Positions 1 through 11,259 of a stretch of 64,000 bases of DNA are shown here, one piece after another. Both the position numbers and the translations under genes were made by a program. The stretch comes from Rhizophagus irregularis (Eukaryota; Glomeromycota; Glomeromycetes; Glomerales; Glomeraceae): the NCBI RefSeq assembly GCF_026210795.1, contig NC_089452.1, positions 2,170,001-2,234,000 on the forward strand. Direction: 5' to 3'. The notes beneath the pieces were generated by a model. It was not told where the DNA came from. It saw only the letters and a list, made by a program, of their open reading frames with translations, and did no database searches. Position 1 is the stretch's first letter. Each line of letters opens with the position of its first letter.

Positions 1-742
1 TGTTTGAAAATATATGATTTTTTTTATAGTCTTGTATGGTGATCAAGATTTGTTATGAATAATTAAAGAGTACAATAGGAGAGATTTTTTTTTATTAAAT
101 ATAATGCAAAATTAATGAATTATTTATTTAAATAAAACAAAAGTCATAATTATAATTGTATGATCATACTAAAATGATCAACATTAGTTACGAAAGATTT
201 TTATTTCTTTATTATTTTTTGAATTAAAATTAATAATGAATAATTATCTAAGATCTTTAAGATTTTTTTTTCGTCAGAAGTCACATGATCAACATACAGT
301 TTTTTCCCAAATAATCTAAATTAAAGAAAGTACAATAAAACAAATTATTATTTTATTTGTATATGAGAATTTTTTTCTCAAAATTAATAATAAATAATTA
401 TCAAAGATTTTTTTATTAAATAAAAAACAAAAGACATAATTATAATTGTTCAAGACCTTTTTTTCGTTTGGAGTCATACTAAAGAAAAAATTTTTAATAA
501 ACTATTAAAAAAAAACACAATAAATTTAGAACACCCTGTCAGGGAAGTTATTTTGCGGCTCAATACAAAACTTCAGTGTGATGCTATAGAATTTTTTATA
601 CGGGATAAATTACAAATAAATTATTTATAACAAAAATAGATAAGATCAAGTTGGCTGTGCAGTTTTACCTCGAACTACAGTATATAGCTAAATTAAATTT
701 AGTTAATGTAAGATGGTTTTATTAATACCAAATGAGTTGTGA
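1..742. other. AT-rich intergenic sequence
   Basis: I see no open reading frame or RNA gene. The stretch is A/T-rich with poly-T runs and several near-repeats of a segment containing TAATAATGAATAATTATC (around 230, 385 and 110), which look like decayed dispersed repeat fragments. It contains the presumed promoter of the GTPase gene that starts at 743. Confidence 0.5.
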
Positions 743-1838
743 ATGACTTCTGAAATGAGTTTTGAAATGGATTCCGAAAAGGACGTTCAACATCCAGTTA
801 TCCTCTTAATGGGAAAAACAGGCAAGTCTTCTTTCTTTTTTGCTTTTCGTTATTTAGTCGATAATTATTAACTAAAAGAAGAGCTATCTTTGTAGGGGCA
901 GGGAAAAGCGCTCTCGGTAACCTGCTTCTTGGGCATACTGAATTTGAAGTTTCAGACGGATTTGTAAGTGATTATCCTTTGTATTTACTTGGAATTCATT
1001 TTTTTCTCAGTACTAAGGAAGGAATTGATAAAAATATATAGAATTCGAAAACGAAAAAATGTTGCGTAAAAACGTTGTCAATTAAAGGCAATACGTATGA
1101 TATTGTTGACACACCTGGAGTTTTTGACACTAGTCAAGATGACTCTCTTAAAGAAATTGCAAAATTCGTCCATAAATGCGCTTATGGGATCAAGGCAATC
1201 CTTTTTGTTTTAAGTATATAATATCTTTGGTTAATAGCTGTACTTTTATTTAATTTTATTCGCATTTCAAATTCACTTAACCTTGAATTGACTTTGTAGA
1301 GAAGGAAAGGTTCACTGATGAACAAAGGAATACTTTGAAAGAAATAGGAACGTTTCTTGGAAAAGATGCAACAAATAATATCATTGTTGTATTTTCTCAC
1401 GCAAGTCCAGATCAGATTAAGTGTAAAGACAAAATGAGAATGGCTTGGAGTGATGTACCACTTTTTAGTTCTTTTATTCAAGATATTGAATTCCGGTGGA
1501 GTGTCTCTCCAGATCCCCATCATCTTGATGATGACAGACAAATCAGTGAAGAACGATTAATGGAGATCAAGACTTTTATTAGCAATATACGGGAAATTTA
1601 CACCACTCGACAACTTGAAGAAAATTTGGAAAGACAAAAGGAAGCGAAGCGCCTAAAAGAAGAGGAAGAAAGAAGAAGGAGAGAAGAAGAGCGGAGAGAA
1701 AAGGAACTAACAATTTTTGAAATGGTAGCGGTTGGAGCGTCAATCGGAACAGAAGCTCAGCCAGGACTAGGAACAGTAGTGGGTGGCGTTATCGGTCTTT
1801 CGTTTGGCCTTGGGCGTGCAATTAAGAGAAAATTGTAG
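743..1838 (+). CDS. AIG1/IAN-type GTPase, four exons
   Basis: Four exons at 743-821, 896-963, 1042-1213 and 1300-1838 sum to 858 nt (285 aa plus stop). The spliced product has a P-loop G1 motif GKTGAGKS, a G3 motif DTPGVFDT, and a hydrophobic strand (VVFSHASPDQ) at the G4 position. This is the order of AIG1/IAN (GIMAP-like) GTPases. After the G domain come a charged Glu/Arg/Lys coiled-coil segment and a small Gly/Ala-rich C-terminal hydrophobic segment (VGGVIGLSFGLG) that could touch or cross a membrane. The ATG at 743 opens the frame leading directly to the P-loop. Intron 1 starts GCAAGT and ends TGTAG, so it is a GC-AG intron and it splits the P-loop codons; introns 2-4 start GTAAGT, GTATAT and end TAG. 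Family members bind GTP and often act at membranes; no fungal role can be read from sequence. The intron 3 donor is the least certain junction. Confidence 0.8.
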
Positions 1839-3472
1839 CATTGTCCGTTGTTATTAGTTATTATTATCAATATAATAAATTTAAAATTTACTGGTTCAAT
1901 ATAAAATAAAACGACCCATATCGAGTATAATGACGTGAAATTTATTTAGATATACATTATTGCTGATGAAGATCATGATGAAATTATCAATCCGTAATAG
2001 GATTACTATTATCATTGAAAAATACACGACATTCTAAATCGTAATATTATATTTAGGTTAATAAGGTTTCACTCATTTTGGAATCGATTAAGAAAAAAAA
2101 TCAGTAATTTTGCAATGAGCTAATACTTTCTTTGTTATTCTTTGTAAAAGCTTTGTTTTTTCCATATTCTCAACATCATGATAATAGGTTTCGGGTTTTT
2201 GATTTTGACCATATGCATTACCCATGTACTACCAGAAATACTTCATATTCGGACTAGTCAATAACTATGTAATACGATTCCCCTAAATATTCCGGAAAAT
2301 CTTTGTTGTTCTAACGTAAAATATTGGAATGGGGGGTTAATTCTGATGCATCGTTGTAATGTTGCCCTTAAAATATCTTCTGCTATTTAGATGAACGAAT
2401 AACGTAGTAGTTCTATTAAAGAAAATATACGTTGTGCATTCACTTAAAAAATAAAATATTATTAGTAAAAGCGCTTATACAGACTATGAATTTGTCATTT
2501 CTTCGACTTTAATTGCAACTTTATGCATTTACAGAATTTATCATTGGATGTTAATACTTCCAGGACACAAACTTATTCACTTTGCAATTATTGATCAGTG
2601 ATAATGGGTTGGGAAGCATTACTTTGTTATAGATGATGATCTATTAATTCGTTATAAAGAAAAAATTAAGCATAAATTGAGTTACGGGAACAAACAACTA
2701 GACTATTATGTAGTGCAACTCTGTGATAAGTTTACTTGCGACTAGAATTTTTGTATACCAACTCCCATTGATATCTATTTTACAAATGAATACAGCGAAA
2801 ACTTTATTATCCATTCTTGTTATTACATTAATGTAGGAACCAAATAAATGATTAGTGTGTTACGATTATCGATACCATTTTGGATCAGGTTCCATTTGAA
2901 ATATACGTTTCGAAATTTTTATCGGTTACGGAAACACAAACTATCTGATCGCTATAAAATTATTGGTATGTCTGCGCATCGTAGAACTTTAGAACAGAGA
3001 GATCGTGACTTGAGCGTCTTGCCGCACAACCATGCTTCTTTATTCATTTTTTACCTCTTCTTATACAAATTTATTATTGTAGTCTATTACAGTAGTCTAT
3101 TACTGTATATGATTAATAGACAAAACGCATACAAAAAAATCTTCACTTCTTTTAAGTTGTTAGCAAAGTATAAAATTTACAACGTTCCTGTAATGCTAAT
3201 CAGTTTTGCAAGGAAAGTAAACATAGGAGTTAGTATAGCGAATGCAATAGGAAATATATGCGGATTATAGTCTATTAAATTTATTTTGAGCTGGAAACGA
3301 ATCATGTGCAGACGTGCAGTAGGATCAAAGAAAATATCACAGCATACATGTATACACATAAAACTTACACCCGAACACACGTTAAAAAATAAAGCCAGAC
3401 TGACGAAGCTTTATTAAGTATTAATATAGCTACAAACTACATAATGTTGCTGTTTCTCTTCAAATACAAGTT
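1839..3472. other. Intergenic, with an unassigned ORF at 2848-3270
   Basis: Mostly AT-rich sequence without a convincing gene. A 140-codon plus-strand frame at 2848-3270 begins ISVLRLSIPFWIRF and contains a basic stretch (RRTLEQRDRDLS) followed by a hydrophobic segment. I do not recognise it, it has no clear splice sites or neighbours, and it may be a decayed fragment of a transposon-borne gene. Confidence 0.3.
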
Positions 3473-4052
3473 TTATTTTGGATGTAATTTTTGAATCATA
3501 TCCACTTTGATCTGCCAACAATATTTAATTTCTATTTCTTCTAATTTAGGTCGTAATGATGGCATCATAGCGGATTTATGAAATACCCCAAAATTAGTCC
3601 ATCATGTCAAATTAAATAAATATTTGGCAGTATTTAGTCACCAAATTTCTATTTAAGTCCCAAATTTATTAGTAAACAGTCAAAAATGAGCTCTAAAAAA
3701 TTTTTCTGTACCCATAATCTTGCGTCTAACAAATTTTCCCACTATATAACCGATTTTTTCTAGTGTTAAAGGCGCGTCGTTATTTGACATTTTTTAGGGA
3801 AAAAGCTTAATTGGTATCACATGTTTCTATAGGTCAATTTTAATTCCCGAGGGCGCAGCGGGGGTTTTTGCCAAATTTCATAAATCCGCCGCAATGAATT
3901 GTGCTTAAGCAATCAGAACCTATTATTGTGAGTGATTTTAAATTTGAGCAGACAGGTAAAAGCGCTTCTAGATTTTTATTAAGTAGACGCGAATCACAAT
4001 TTTCGAATCTTATCTGTTGCATTTGGACATGCTTTACTCTTCGGAAATTGGC
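3473..4052 (-). pseudogene. F-box/LRR protein 3' fragment split by a MITE
   Basis: On the minus strand, 4052-3890 reads through a leucine-rich-repeat-like segment (ENCDSRLLNKNLEALLPVC then SNLKSLTIIGSDCLSTIHC). After a roughly 320-bp insertion the same kind of sequence resumes at about 3569 as MMPSLRPKLEEIEIKYCWQ and ends at a TAA at 3473. That ending resembles the last LRR of the F-box/LRR proteins common in this genome (compare 59554-61107). The sequence before 4052 is an intron acceptor (TGTTAG) or the broken edge of the fragment; no F-box was found upstream. I read it as a remnant interrupted by a MITE at 3570-3889. Confidence 0.6.
3570..3889. mobile_element. MITE with 15-bp terminal inverted repeats
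   Basis: GCGGATTTATGAAAT at 3570-3584 is the exact reverse complement of 3875-3889. The roughly 320-bp interior has no ORF of note and the element sits inside LRR-like coding sequence. The right end has a GC-rich patch (gagggcgcagcggggg). I could not settle a target-site duplication, so the superfamily is open. Confidence 0.6.
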
Positions 4053-5306
4053 CTAACACAATGAATTAATCATTATTTGGCTAAAATTAACAATAATGCT
4101 GGTCAAATAAACCTTGTTTCGTATTACGTTAAATTGAGTTAATCTAATTTTTGAAATTGACCAGTCCAAAATAATTTTCATTTTTAAAATACAAAAAAAA
4201 GTATTCTCCAAATAAACACCCATTTCAGGAAAGATGAACAAAAAGTATAAAGAAATAATTATCCGAATAAGTTAATTCATTTTGATTTAGTGAATAAACT
4301 TACACAGTATTTATCAATATTTCGGGAAATAATTTTTTTTTTTTTTAAGACGACCTTTCAGATAAACAAATTAAAATTTTCATTTTGGTTTATTACACGA
4401 ACCGTTTATTCTTTTCGAACTGTCAAATAATATTACATACTTTAGGTTCCATGTATTGAATTTGAACCGAAATAATTAATATTAATTATTTGGAAATATA
4501 AACGCTTATGAAATATGTCGTCCGAAACTTTCGGTAATGATGAAACTGAGATTATTTGGGATAAATGCGCCGTAGAAGCTTTCTTTGTGGAGCGATGATC
4601 TTAAATACTTTTGTCCTCGCGTTGAACAGCTTATTTCATCATCACATGCAACAAGTTTGAAGAATTATTTTTTCACGGATGCCTATAGAGCTTCGTGTAG
4701 AAGTTGCTGGAATATTTAGAAATAGATCTTTATCATTACTTAATGACCGTTTTAAAGAATGGAATCAGAGTGACTCTGAATCAATTCTTCAAATTATTGA
4801 AGATCCTCAACTAAGTGGCCCAAAGATAACTTTTTAGAAGCAATGGAGTATATATCTGGATCATCATCAACGAATAAAATTTAATTATAATCATCAACGA
4901 ATAAATTTAATTAATCATCAACTAATAAATTTTAATTATAATCATCATAAAAATATTTTTAGTGAATAATCTCGAGCAACATAGGGTCTTTTAAGAGCGA
5001 CTATCTACGAAAAGGTGGTGATGTATTACAATTGCATGAGCTATTGCTCTGAGTTTTACTGAATCCTCTTTCAACAATGACTTCTAAATCTTATCTATTT
5101 TACCATATCTTTTTCTTTCTGAATGTGTACATACGACCTTTACAAATTTTTCCGAAAAGAAGTAAAAAAAAAGGAATGGTGAAACAAAGATAACCAATTT
5201 GATGAACTCTGGGTAAAGAAACTATTTACAATTATTTTTAATAAAACAAATATAAGCAAGATTTACCTTAATTTCATCTTATGAACAACTCATTTAAATC
5301 GATCAA
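4053..5306. other. Intergenic with a possible coding remnant near 4515-4837
   Basis: Two short plus-strand frames in succession, MSSETFGNDETEIIWDKC from 4515 and MPIELRVEVAGIFRNRS from 4680, look more protein-like than their surroundings. They are in different frames and broken by stops. They may be remnants of one unrecognised gene. From 4860 to 4950 there are three imperfect copies of an ATCATCAACGAATAAATTTA-like repeat. The rest is AT-rich. Confidence 0.3.
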
Positions 5307-6647
5307 TTATTTCTGTTTTCCATAGTAGGTACCACTTTCCAAACATGTTTCATTATTCAGACACTTTGCACATAAATGCCTTTTGTGTTCTACACCATCC
5401 TCCGATAGTACTAGATGTTCATAACCTAAAATAATGCCATCATCACCACATTCCTCTTTCTTGCACTTCTGTATGATATAATCGTCATTAAAACGATTTA
5501 AACGCTTTCCTGGAGTTTTCTCTATATACTTTTGAAGTGATATCCAAGTATAAGCGCTTCTCCATCTCTTTCGGCAACTTGAACATCCCCAATTGCCAAA
5601 TACTCTATACTTATCATTCCATACTAGGTGACGAATTATTTCCATGTCAGGATTTTCCTATTGAGAGGCAAATATTAATAGACATTTTTGAATTTCAAAA
5701 ACGATATATTTGTATTCATAATTTGACCTACATTCGAATTTTCAGAGTTATACAGTAGGAAACTCGAAATCAAATTTCCACCATCGTCCCTATGTTTATC
5801 ACAAATCCGAATGAATAAACCTAACCACTCGAATCTTTTTGGAATTGCTTCTAAGTATTGCTTTAATAATTTCTGATCATACTGTTTTTGCCATTCGCGT
5901 TGACAAAAGTTTTCGCGTTGCCATTGCCTTAAGTTGTATTTTTTTCGACATTCGGTTCGATTTGGGCATTTTTGATTGTGGTTGCACTCATTCCAATAGT
6001 ATACATATTTATGTTTATTTTCACATTGCCTTACCGATAGACACTGCTGTGGTCTATGTCCGCACTGCCATTGATGACATATCCAATAACCATGTACTCT
6101 ATAACTATTGTTATAGGCTAGGTGACGGATGATTTCGATAATCTAAGAAAGAAATATCAAAGAAATGTAGTAAATTTTTTTTTTTTGTATTTAAAAGCGA
6201 CCTACTTGTCTTTTCTCCAGTTCGTATTTTTCCCATTTGTGTCTTTTTTCGCTTTCCCATCTATATCCCAGGAAAGCGTCTATTAATTTGTTAATATTAC
6301 ACCGTTCCAATCCTGTAATATCACTTTCTTCCCAATTAATAATTGAGGTAATCCGACCACTTATTATGACTTTGGTATTACTTTCTTCCAATTTTCTCAC
6401 TGTGGTGTTGCCATCATCCCAACTACTTGATGTGAGTGTAGTATTGCTTTCTTCCAAATTGCTTACTTCCAGCTTGCTTACTATGGTATTAATATTAATA
6501 TCCTGATTATTTACTTCGATATTATCACAACTATTTTCTCCCAAGTTATTTATTCCGGTATTATTATCATAATTTGATACCGGGATATTTACCTATTTCA
6601 TTTTCTGCGGTATCTTGGTCATTAGAGCTATTCACTTCTTTCGACAT
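5307..6647 (-). CDS. Two-module 3CxxC zinc-finger protein, frameshifted first exon
   Basis: Three minus-strand exons: 6206-6647, 5732-6142 and 5307-5657, each ending at a GTAGGT-type donor or at the stop. Exon 3 encodes a 3CxxC-type zinc-binding domain (YRVFGNWGCSSCRKRW, a middle KKEEC, and a late CAKC). Exon 2 carries a diverged Cys/Trp-rich module of the same kind (NNSYRVHGYWICHQWQCGH). The plus-strand gene at 36564-37900 has the same exon lengths except that exon 1 here is 442 nt instead of 441. One extra A near 6590 shifts the frame after ENEIGK and gives an early stop, while exons 2 and 3 remain fully open. Either this copy is a recent pseudogene, or a 55-nt stretch from GTAAAT to a weak GGGAG acceptor is spliced out, which would restore frame. 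Related domains bind RNA or act in receptor trafficking; the role here is unknown. Confidence 0.7.
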
Positions 6648-8829
6648 GATTGTATCCGTTAAAATTTTCGGATAATTAATTAATTCAAGTGTGAGAACGA
6701 CCATGATCAGCGTCCTAAAAATAAACTTTATAAATCATTTAATTATTAGTCACGTGAAAATCATACTTTCGGTTCGGTTAAATATAAATATAACTTTCAA
6801 ACGCCATTATTTGTGTGACAGCCACAAAACTTGAAAAGGCTAAACTCCTCAAAAAAAAAAAAAAAAAAAAAAAAACTCGAATAATGGACACATTTTTATA
6901 TATGCAATGCATGATCAAATGACTACAAAAACTCATTTTAAATTTCATAATAAAGCATAATAAAGAAATTATCGAATCATTCGTTGTGTCAACAATGCCA
7001 ATAAACGAAGAAAGAAAAATTAAATTCTTAATCAAGTATAGCCATTAATGTGACTCCTAAAAAACCAGAAAAAAATATATTGTTGTTAAGATAAAAAATC
7101 CCTTCTTTTCAAAATCTGTGACGAACAACATTATTGTCTGCAATTATCACATGCTCAAAGAGGAACACGTGATATTAGCAATAAGGGCTTAGAAGCGATC
7201 ATCAAACAAATATTCGATTGCATCAATCGGTCAGAAAAAAACAATAAGTCAACAATTACATTATTGATTTCCAAAACTGTTATACAATTAAGAATAAACA
7301 AATCCGTTCACAGTCAAAATAATCAGGCAAATCATATACTGACTATAATGACTGTATCTCTTTTTTAAAGAACAAATTTCAGCATACATTTTCGTTGTAA
7401 CGTAATTCAAAAAAAGATTGCTTCTTATAACCAAAAGAATGCTCAATATCACTTCAATGTCTTATAAAGAAATTTTATGGGACGATTAAATAAAAAACGA
7501 GACGTATTCTTCTACGTATAATACTCGCGACTAAAAATACTTTTTTTTTTAATACGAAAATTTTGTTATATAAATCGACAAATTGCATAATAGGACTCGA
7601 TTACTATGATTACTATTCAAAAAGCACAGGTAAATACGTACTGTACCTATTATAACAAATCATACAAAAAAAAAGAAAAAGAAAAAGAATATAAGAAAAT
7701 AATAGTAGAAAATATTCAGAGGTCGCTGATCTTGAATTTGACGAAACAATATTACTTTTAAATTTTATAATTTTATAGAAAGCGTTAGGTTCAGCGTAAT
7801 CGTAAATAATTGAAGATCTTACATTAAGGGACCTCATGATTACGATATATTGTCGAATCAAATTCACATCAAATTGTCAATCATTCTTGTGATACTGCAA
7901 CTAAAAATTAATAAAAGAAAATATATGTAAAAATAGTTTCGTTTCAACATGGTTACGAATCATTACAAGTTCGTTTCAATATTTAACGTTAGGACTTGGA
8001 AATAAAAATACCAACAAATTTTAATATTATTATTTAAAAAATAAATTCATTATTTATCTAATTTTAATAATTCTTAGTCATAAAATCAAAAAAAAATAAA
8101 GATATACAGTATATTAACGAATGGATTAATTCTATGAATAAAATCAAAGCATTTTTTTTTTTTTAAGGAGCTACATTTTATTATTTTCTAACGTTTTATT
8201 TCTTTCTTTCAACGCATCACAATGTCAGTAAAAAAATTTCATCTGCAAAGTGTTTGTTTATCACCTAATAATTTAAATGAATTATATTAATCAAGCTTAA
8301 TCAAAATTTGATTATATAATCTTTGTAAATTATTTCATATAATTCGATTTTCATCTTACATTTTTTTTTTTTTGCTGCCGACATAATACTTTCTAATAAA
8401 AAACTATATTCTATATTACGAAATTAATTTGTCCCCTTCATTTATTACTTTTTTAATGTTTCAAGTGAACAAATAGAAATGAATATAAAAATAAACGATT
8501 CTTGTCCACTAATAACAAGGACCAGCGGATAAAGATAGTCCCTTTTCAATATTTGGTATCCAATAAAAAATTAATATGAATCAAGATTAATATTAAGGTA
8601 GTATCTGCAAGATAATTTTATTCGAAAGTTGTTTATAAAAACGACAAATTTTTTCTCGTAGAAATCTTAAGAAAAAAATTATCAGGATAATTTATTTTCT
8701 TCATTCTTTCAAAATATAAAATTGATTAAAAAATAAAAAAAAAACAAAAACAAAATAAAAACAAAAAAAAAATTAATAAACAATTTTTTTTTTCTGGCAA
8801 AAAAAAAAAACTTCACATATTTATTAACC
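6648..8829. other. Intergenic; first part duplicated upstream of the 36.5 kb gene
   Basis: From 6648 to about 7200 the reverse complement matches 36120-36563, so the inverted duplication includes several hundred bases upstream of the 3CxxC gene. Shared blocks include AATATCACGTG with CTCTTTG, and TCACAGATTTTGAAA. The remainder is AT-rich, with a poly-A run at 6850-6873 and no supported gene. Confidence 0.55.
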
Positions 8830-10065
8830 ATGATACCTCTTTCATCAGGATCAGGAAAAACTTTATATCATAAAAAACGTAAGGAAACTTGTTCAAAACA
8901 CACAAAACACATTCACACAGTAGATCTGCATTATCGTAATTTGGAATCCGCGAAGAACCTCGTAATCGAAACAATTCAAGAATATCATTCTACGGAGATA
9001 TTTCGTATAAGATTTATAACAGGAAGAGGAAATCATATAAATTCGAGTGGAGAGAGAGCGATCCTTTTTAAAAATTTTCCCAGTTGGATGGCAGACGTCT
9101 CGATCAGTCATTTGATCGAAAGTTATGAACAAGGTAATGGGAATTATTTAGTATTCCTTAAATCTTGTCATAATGATGTTCCTACGGTGGATTTGCAACT
9201 TCGTAGATTACCAAACGCAAAAATTATCACAATAAAAACGATTCAAGAATTTCATTCTCAAGAAATATTCGTCATAAAATTTATAACTGGGAAAACGTCA
9301 ATTTATAAAAATTTTATAAAATGGATTTCGAATATTACGATCAATCATTTGATTAAATTTTACGTACGATATGAAGGATATTATTACGTAGGTCTTAAAT
9401 CGGCAGATCACTTAGAAAGCGAAAGAATAGATTCATTTTTGAATGTAGACCTCATTAAACAAAAAGCTCTAATGGACGACGTTGAAGCTCAATGTGTCCT
9501 TGGATTAATGTATCTTGATGGTGAAGGGGTTAAAAAAGACGTACAAGAGGCTTTGAAATGGTTAGTAAAATCTGCTGAAAACGGAAATCTTGATGCACAA
9601 TTACTTGTTGGACAATTATATATAGACGGAATTGGAATTGGAATTAATATAGAGAAAGAAAATGTAACAGCTTTTGATTGGTTTTGTATGGCTGCTGAAC
9701 AAGGTGACGTTAACGCTCAACTATTAGTTGGACATATGTTATACGAAGGAAAAAGCGTTACAAAAAATATTAATGAAGCTTTTAAATGGTTCGAAAAAGC
9801 TGCTAAAAATAACCATGTTAAAGCACAATTTCTTATTGATAGAATTAGGAATGATAATTCCGGTATTAATTCCAGTAATAATTTCGGTAGTAATAATTCC
9901 GGTAGTAATTCCAGTAATAATTCCAGTAGTAATTCCAGTAGTAATTCCAGTAGTAATTCCAGTAGTAATTCCACTAATGATTCTAGTAATTGTTCCGGTA
10001 ATAATTTCAGTAAAAGTGAAGAAATTTGCCAATATAGAAAAAAGAAAATTAGTTTAGTAAGATAA
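8830..10065 (+). CDS. Smr-like / Sel1-repeat fusion protein (two Smr-like copies)
   Basis: Single-exon gene, 411 aa, starting at the ATG at 8830. Residues about 29-112 form a Smr-like domain: VDLH at 31-34 and FITGRGNH at 62-69, the DLH and GxGxH signatures of small MutS-related domains. Residues about 118-191 repeat this fold in degenerate form, with DLQ in place of DLH and FITGKT with the GxGNH loop shortened, so copy 2 has probably lost activity. Residues about 207-340 hold three Sel1-like repeats (GLMYLDGEGVKKD; ALKWLVKSAENGN). The C-terminus (343-398) is an Asn/Ser repeat encoded by tandem AATTCCAGTAGT-like units. Smr domains elsewhere are nucleic-acid binding or nicking modules; Sel1 repeats mediate protein contacts. 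It is a tandem paralogue of the gene at 11260. No introns are needed and the upstream sequence is poly-A/T rich. Confidence 0.85.
   Translation: MIPLSSGSGKTLYHKKRKETCSKHTKHIHTVDLHYRNLESAKNLVIETIQEYHSTEIFRIRFITGRGNHINSSGERAILFKNFPSWMADVSISHLIESYEQGNGNYLVFLKSCHNDVPTVDLQLRRLPNAKIITIKTIQEFHSQEIFVIKFITGKTSIYKNFIKWISNITINHLIKFYVRYEGYYYVGLKSADHLESERIDSFLNVDLIKQKALMDDVEAQCVLGLMYLDGEGVKKDVQEALKWLVKSAENGNLDAQLLVGQLYIDGIGIGINIEKENVTAFDWFCMAAEQGDVNAQLLVGHMLYEGKSVTKNINEAFKWFEKAAKNNHVKAQFLIDRIRNDNSGINSSNNFGSNNSGSNSSNNSSSNSSSNSSSNSSSNSTNDSSNCSGNNFSKSEEICQYRKKKISLVR
9845..10010 (+). repeat. Coding minisatellite, AATTCCAGTAGT-type units
   Basis: Twelve-base units related to AATTCCAGTAGT run in tandem within the 3' end of the Smr/Sel1 gene and encode Asn-Ser-Ser-Ser. 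Units near both edges are diverged (AATTCCGGTAGT, ATTCTAGTAATT). The reading frame stays open through the array, consistent with unit gain and loss in multiples of three bases. Confidence 0.85.
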
Positions 10066-11259
10066 AATTTTATATAGAATGTATAGAATAGAAAATTCGA
10101 TTTGTAATTATCATATAAGAACTAATGAACAAAAATATAGAATATTTAGATAATCAAATAGTGAACAAATAAAAAAACTAACTATAAATAAATGCACAAA
10201 AATAATTAAAAAAATCTTATTGTATTATTATGATTATTGTACGAATTGCATGCATAACGTTTTATCGACATTTATCGGTAATGCTTGAATGATTGTGTTG
10301 CTGCCAAATTAAACTCTATTTATATAATAATAGAAATAACTTTTAACTCCTAACTCCTAATGTAAGAAGATCATGGATTTTTCTTTTACAAATCTATACT
10401 TCACATTCCACATGTGTTTCCTTAAAAAAAAAATATATATATATAATATTTAAAAAGCGGACTTCATGATTTAAGATTCCGTGATAATATGGATGCATTA
10501 ATTTTTTTTAGTGAAACAAGAGACAATAAATTTGTTTGAAATTGGGCGTATTCTTATCGGCTATTAAACATATTTATAAATAATTTACTATATTATTAAT
10601 TTTTTTTTTCTTTTGCGTTTCATTTGATGCAGTTAATCAAACTTTGTAAAACTGTTGATCGCTCTTTAGCTACTCAAATTAGCAAATACTAGCAAATATA
10701 AGTTGATCTAACTAAATCGAGACATAATAAATTTCCAATACGAGTATTTGTTTATCATTCTATGTTATTCAAATTACCATAACAAAGACAGGGAGATAAG
10801 GAGCTTAAGGAACAATATTAAAAAAAAAATTTTAAAACGTTCAATTATTTCTTTATTTAAAAAAAAATAACTTTTTTACTCTATATTCCAATGATTCCAT
10901 GTTATAAATTATATTTATATTACATGAATATAAATTTAATTACGATAAACTTTAAACAAAGTTTTTCTTTCTTCTTTCGGATCCAAGAAGATGACGTTTT
11001 CATTAGTTCGAATCTTATATAAATACCAACAATGTGTCGTAAGAACTAATTTTTCAAGAAAATTATCTGGAATAATTTTTTCTTCACCCTTGCTCTTTTA
11101 TTTTCCTCACATTATATATAGATATATTTTTTTTTCGACAAAAAAAAAAAAAAAAAAATTTTAAAAAAAAAATAATAATTTCAAAAAAGACCTCCTTAAA
11201 AAAAAAATTCATAACCCATAAAATTATTTATTTATTTCTTATTATTATTATTATTAACA
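10066..11259. other. Intergenic between the two Smr/Sel1 paralogues
   Basis: AT-rich spacer with no supported gene. There are homopolymer runs at 11140-11175 and an ATT trinucleotide run just before the ATG at 11260. Both paralogues have a poly-A/poly-T-rich leader of about 100 bases. Confidence 0.5.

Noticed and set aside
2848-3270. 140-aa protein-coding gene
   Set aside because: No recognisable domain, no splice context and AT-rich flanks; kept only as an unassigned ORF.
6191-6544. Independent gene on the minus strand or its plus-strand shadow at 6237-6506
   Set aside because: It is exon 1 of the 3CxxC gene after the frameshift; it has no ATG of its own.
9717-10057. Extra ORFs in other frames of the Asn/Ser repeat (poly-Leu/Glu and Ile/Val/Pro proteins)
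   Set aside because: Shadows of the 12-bp repeat inside the Smr/Sel1 gene.
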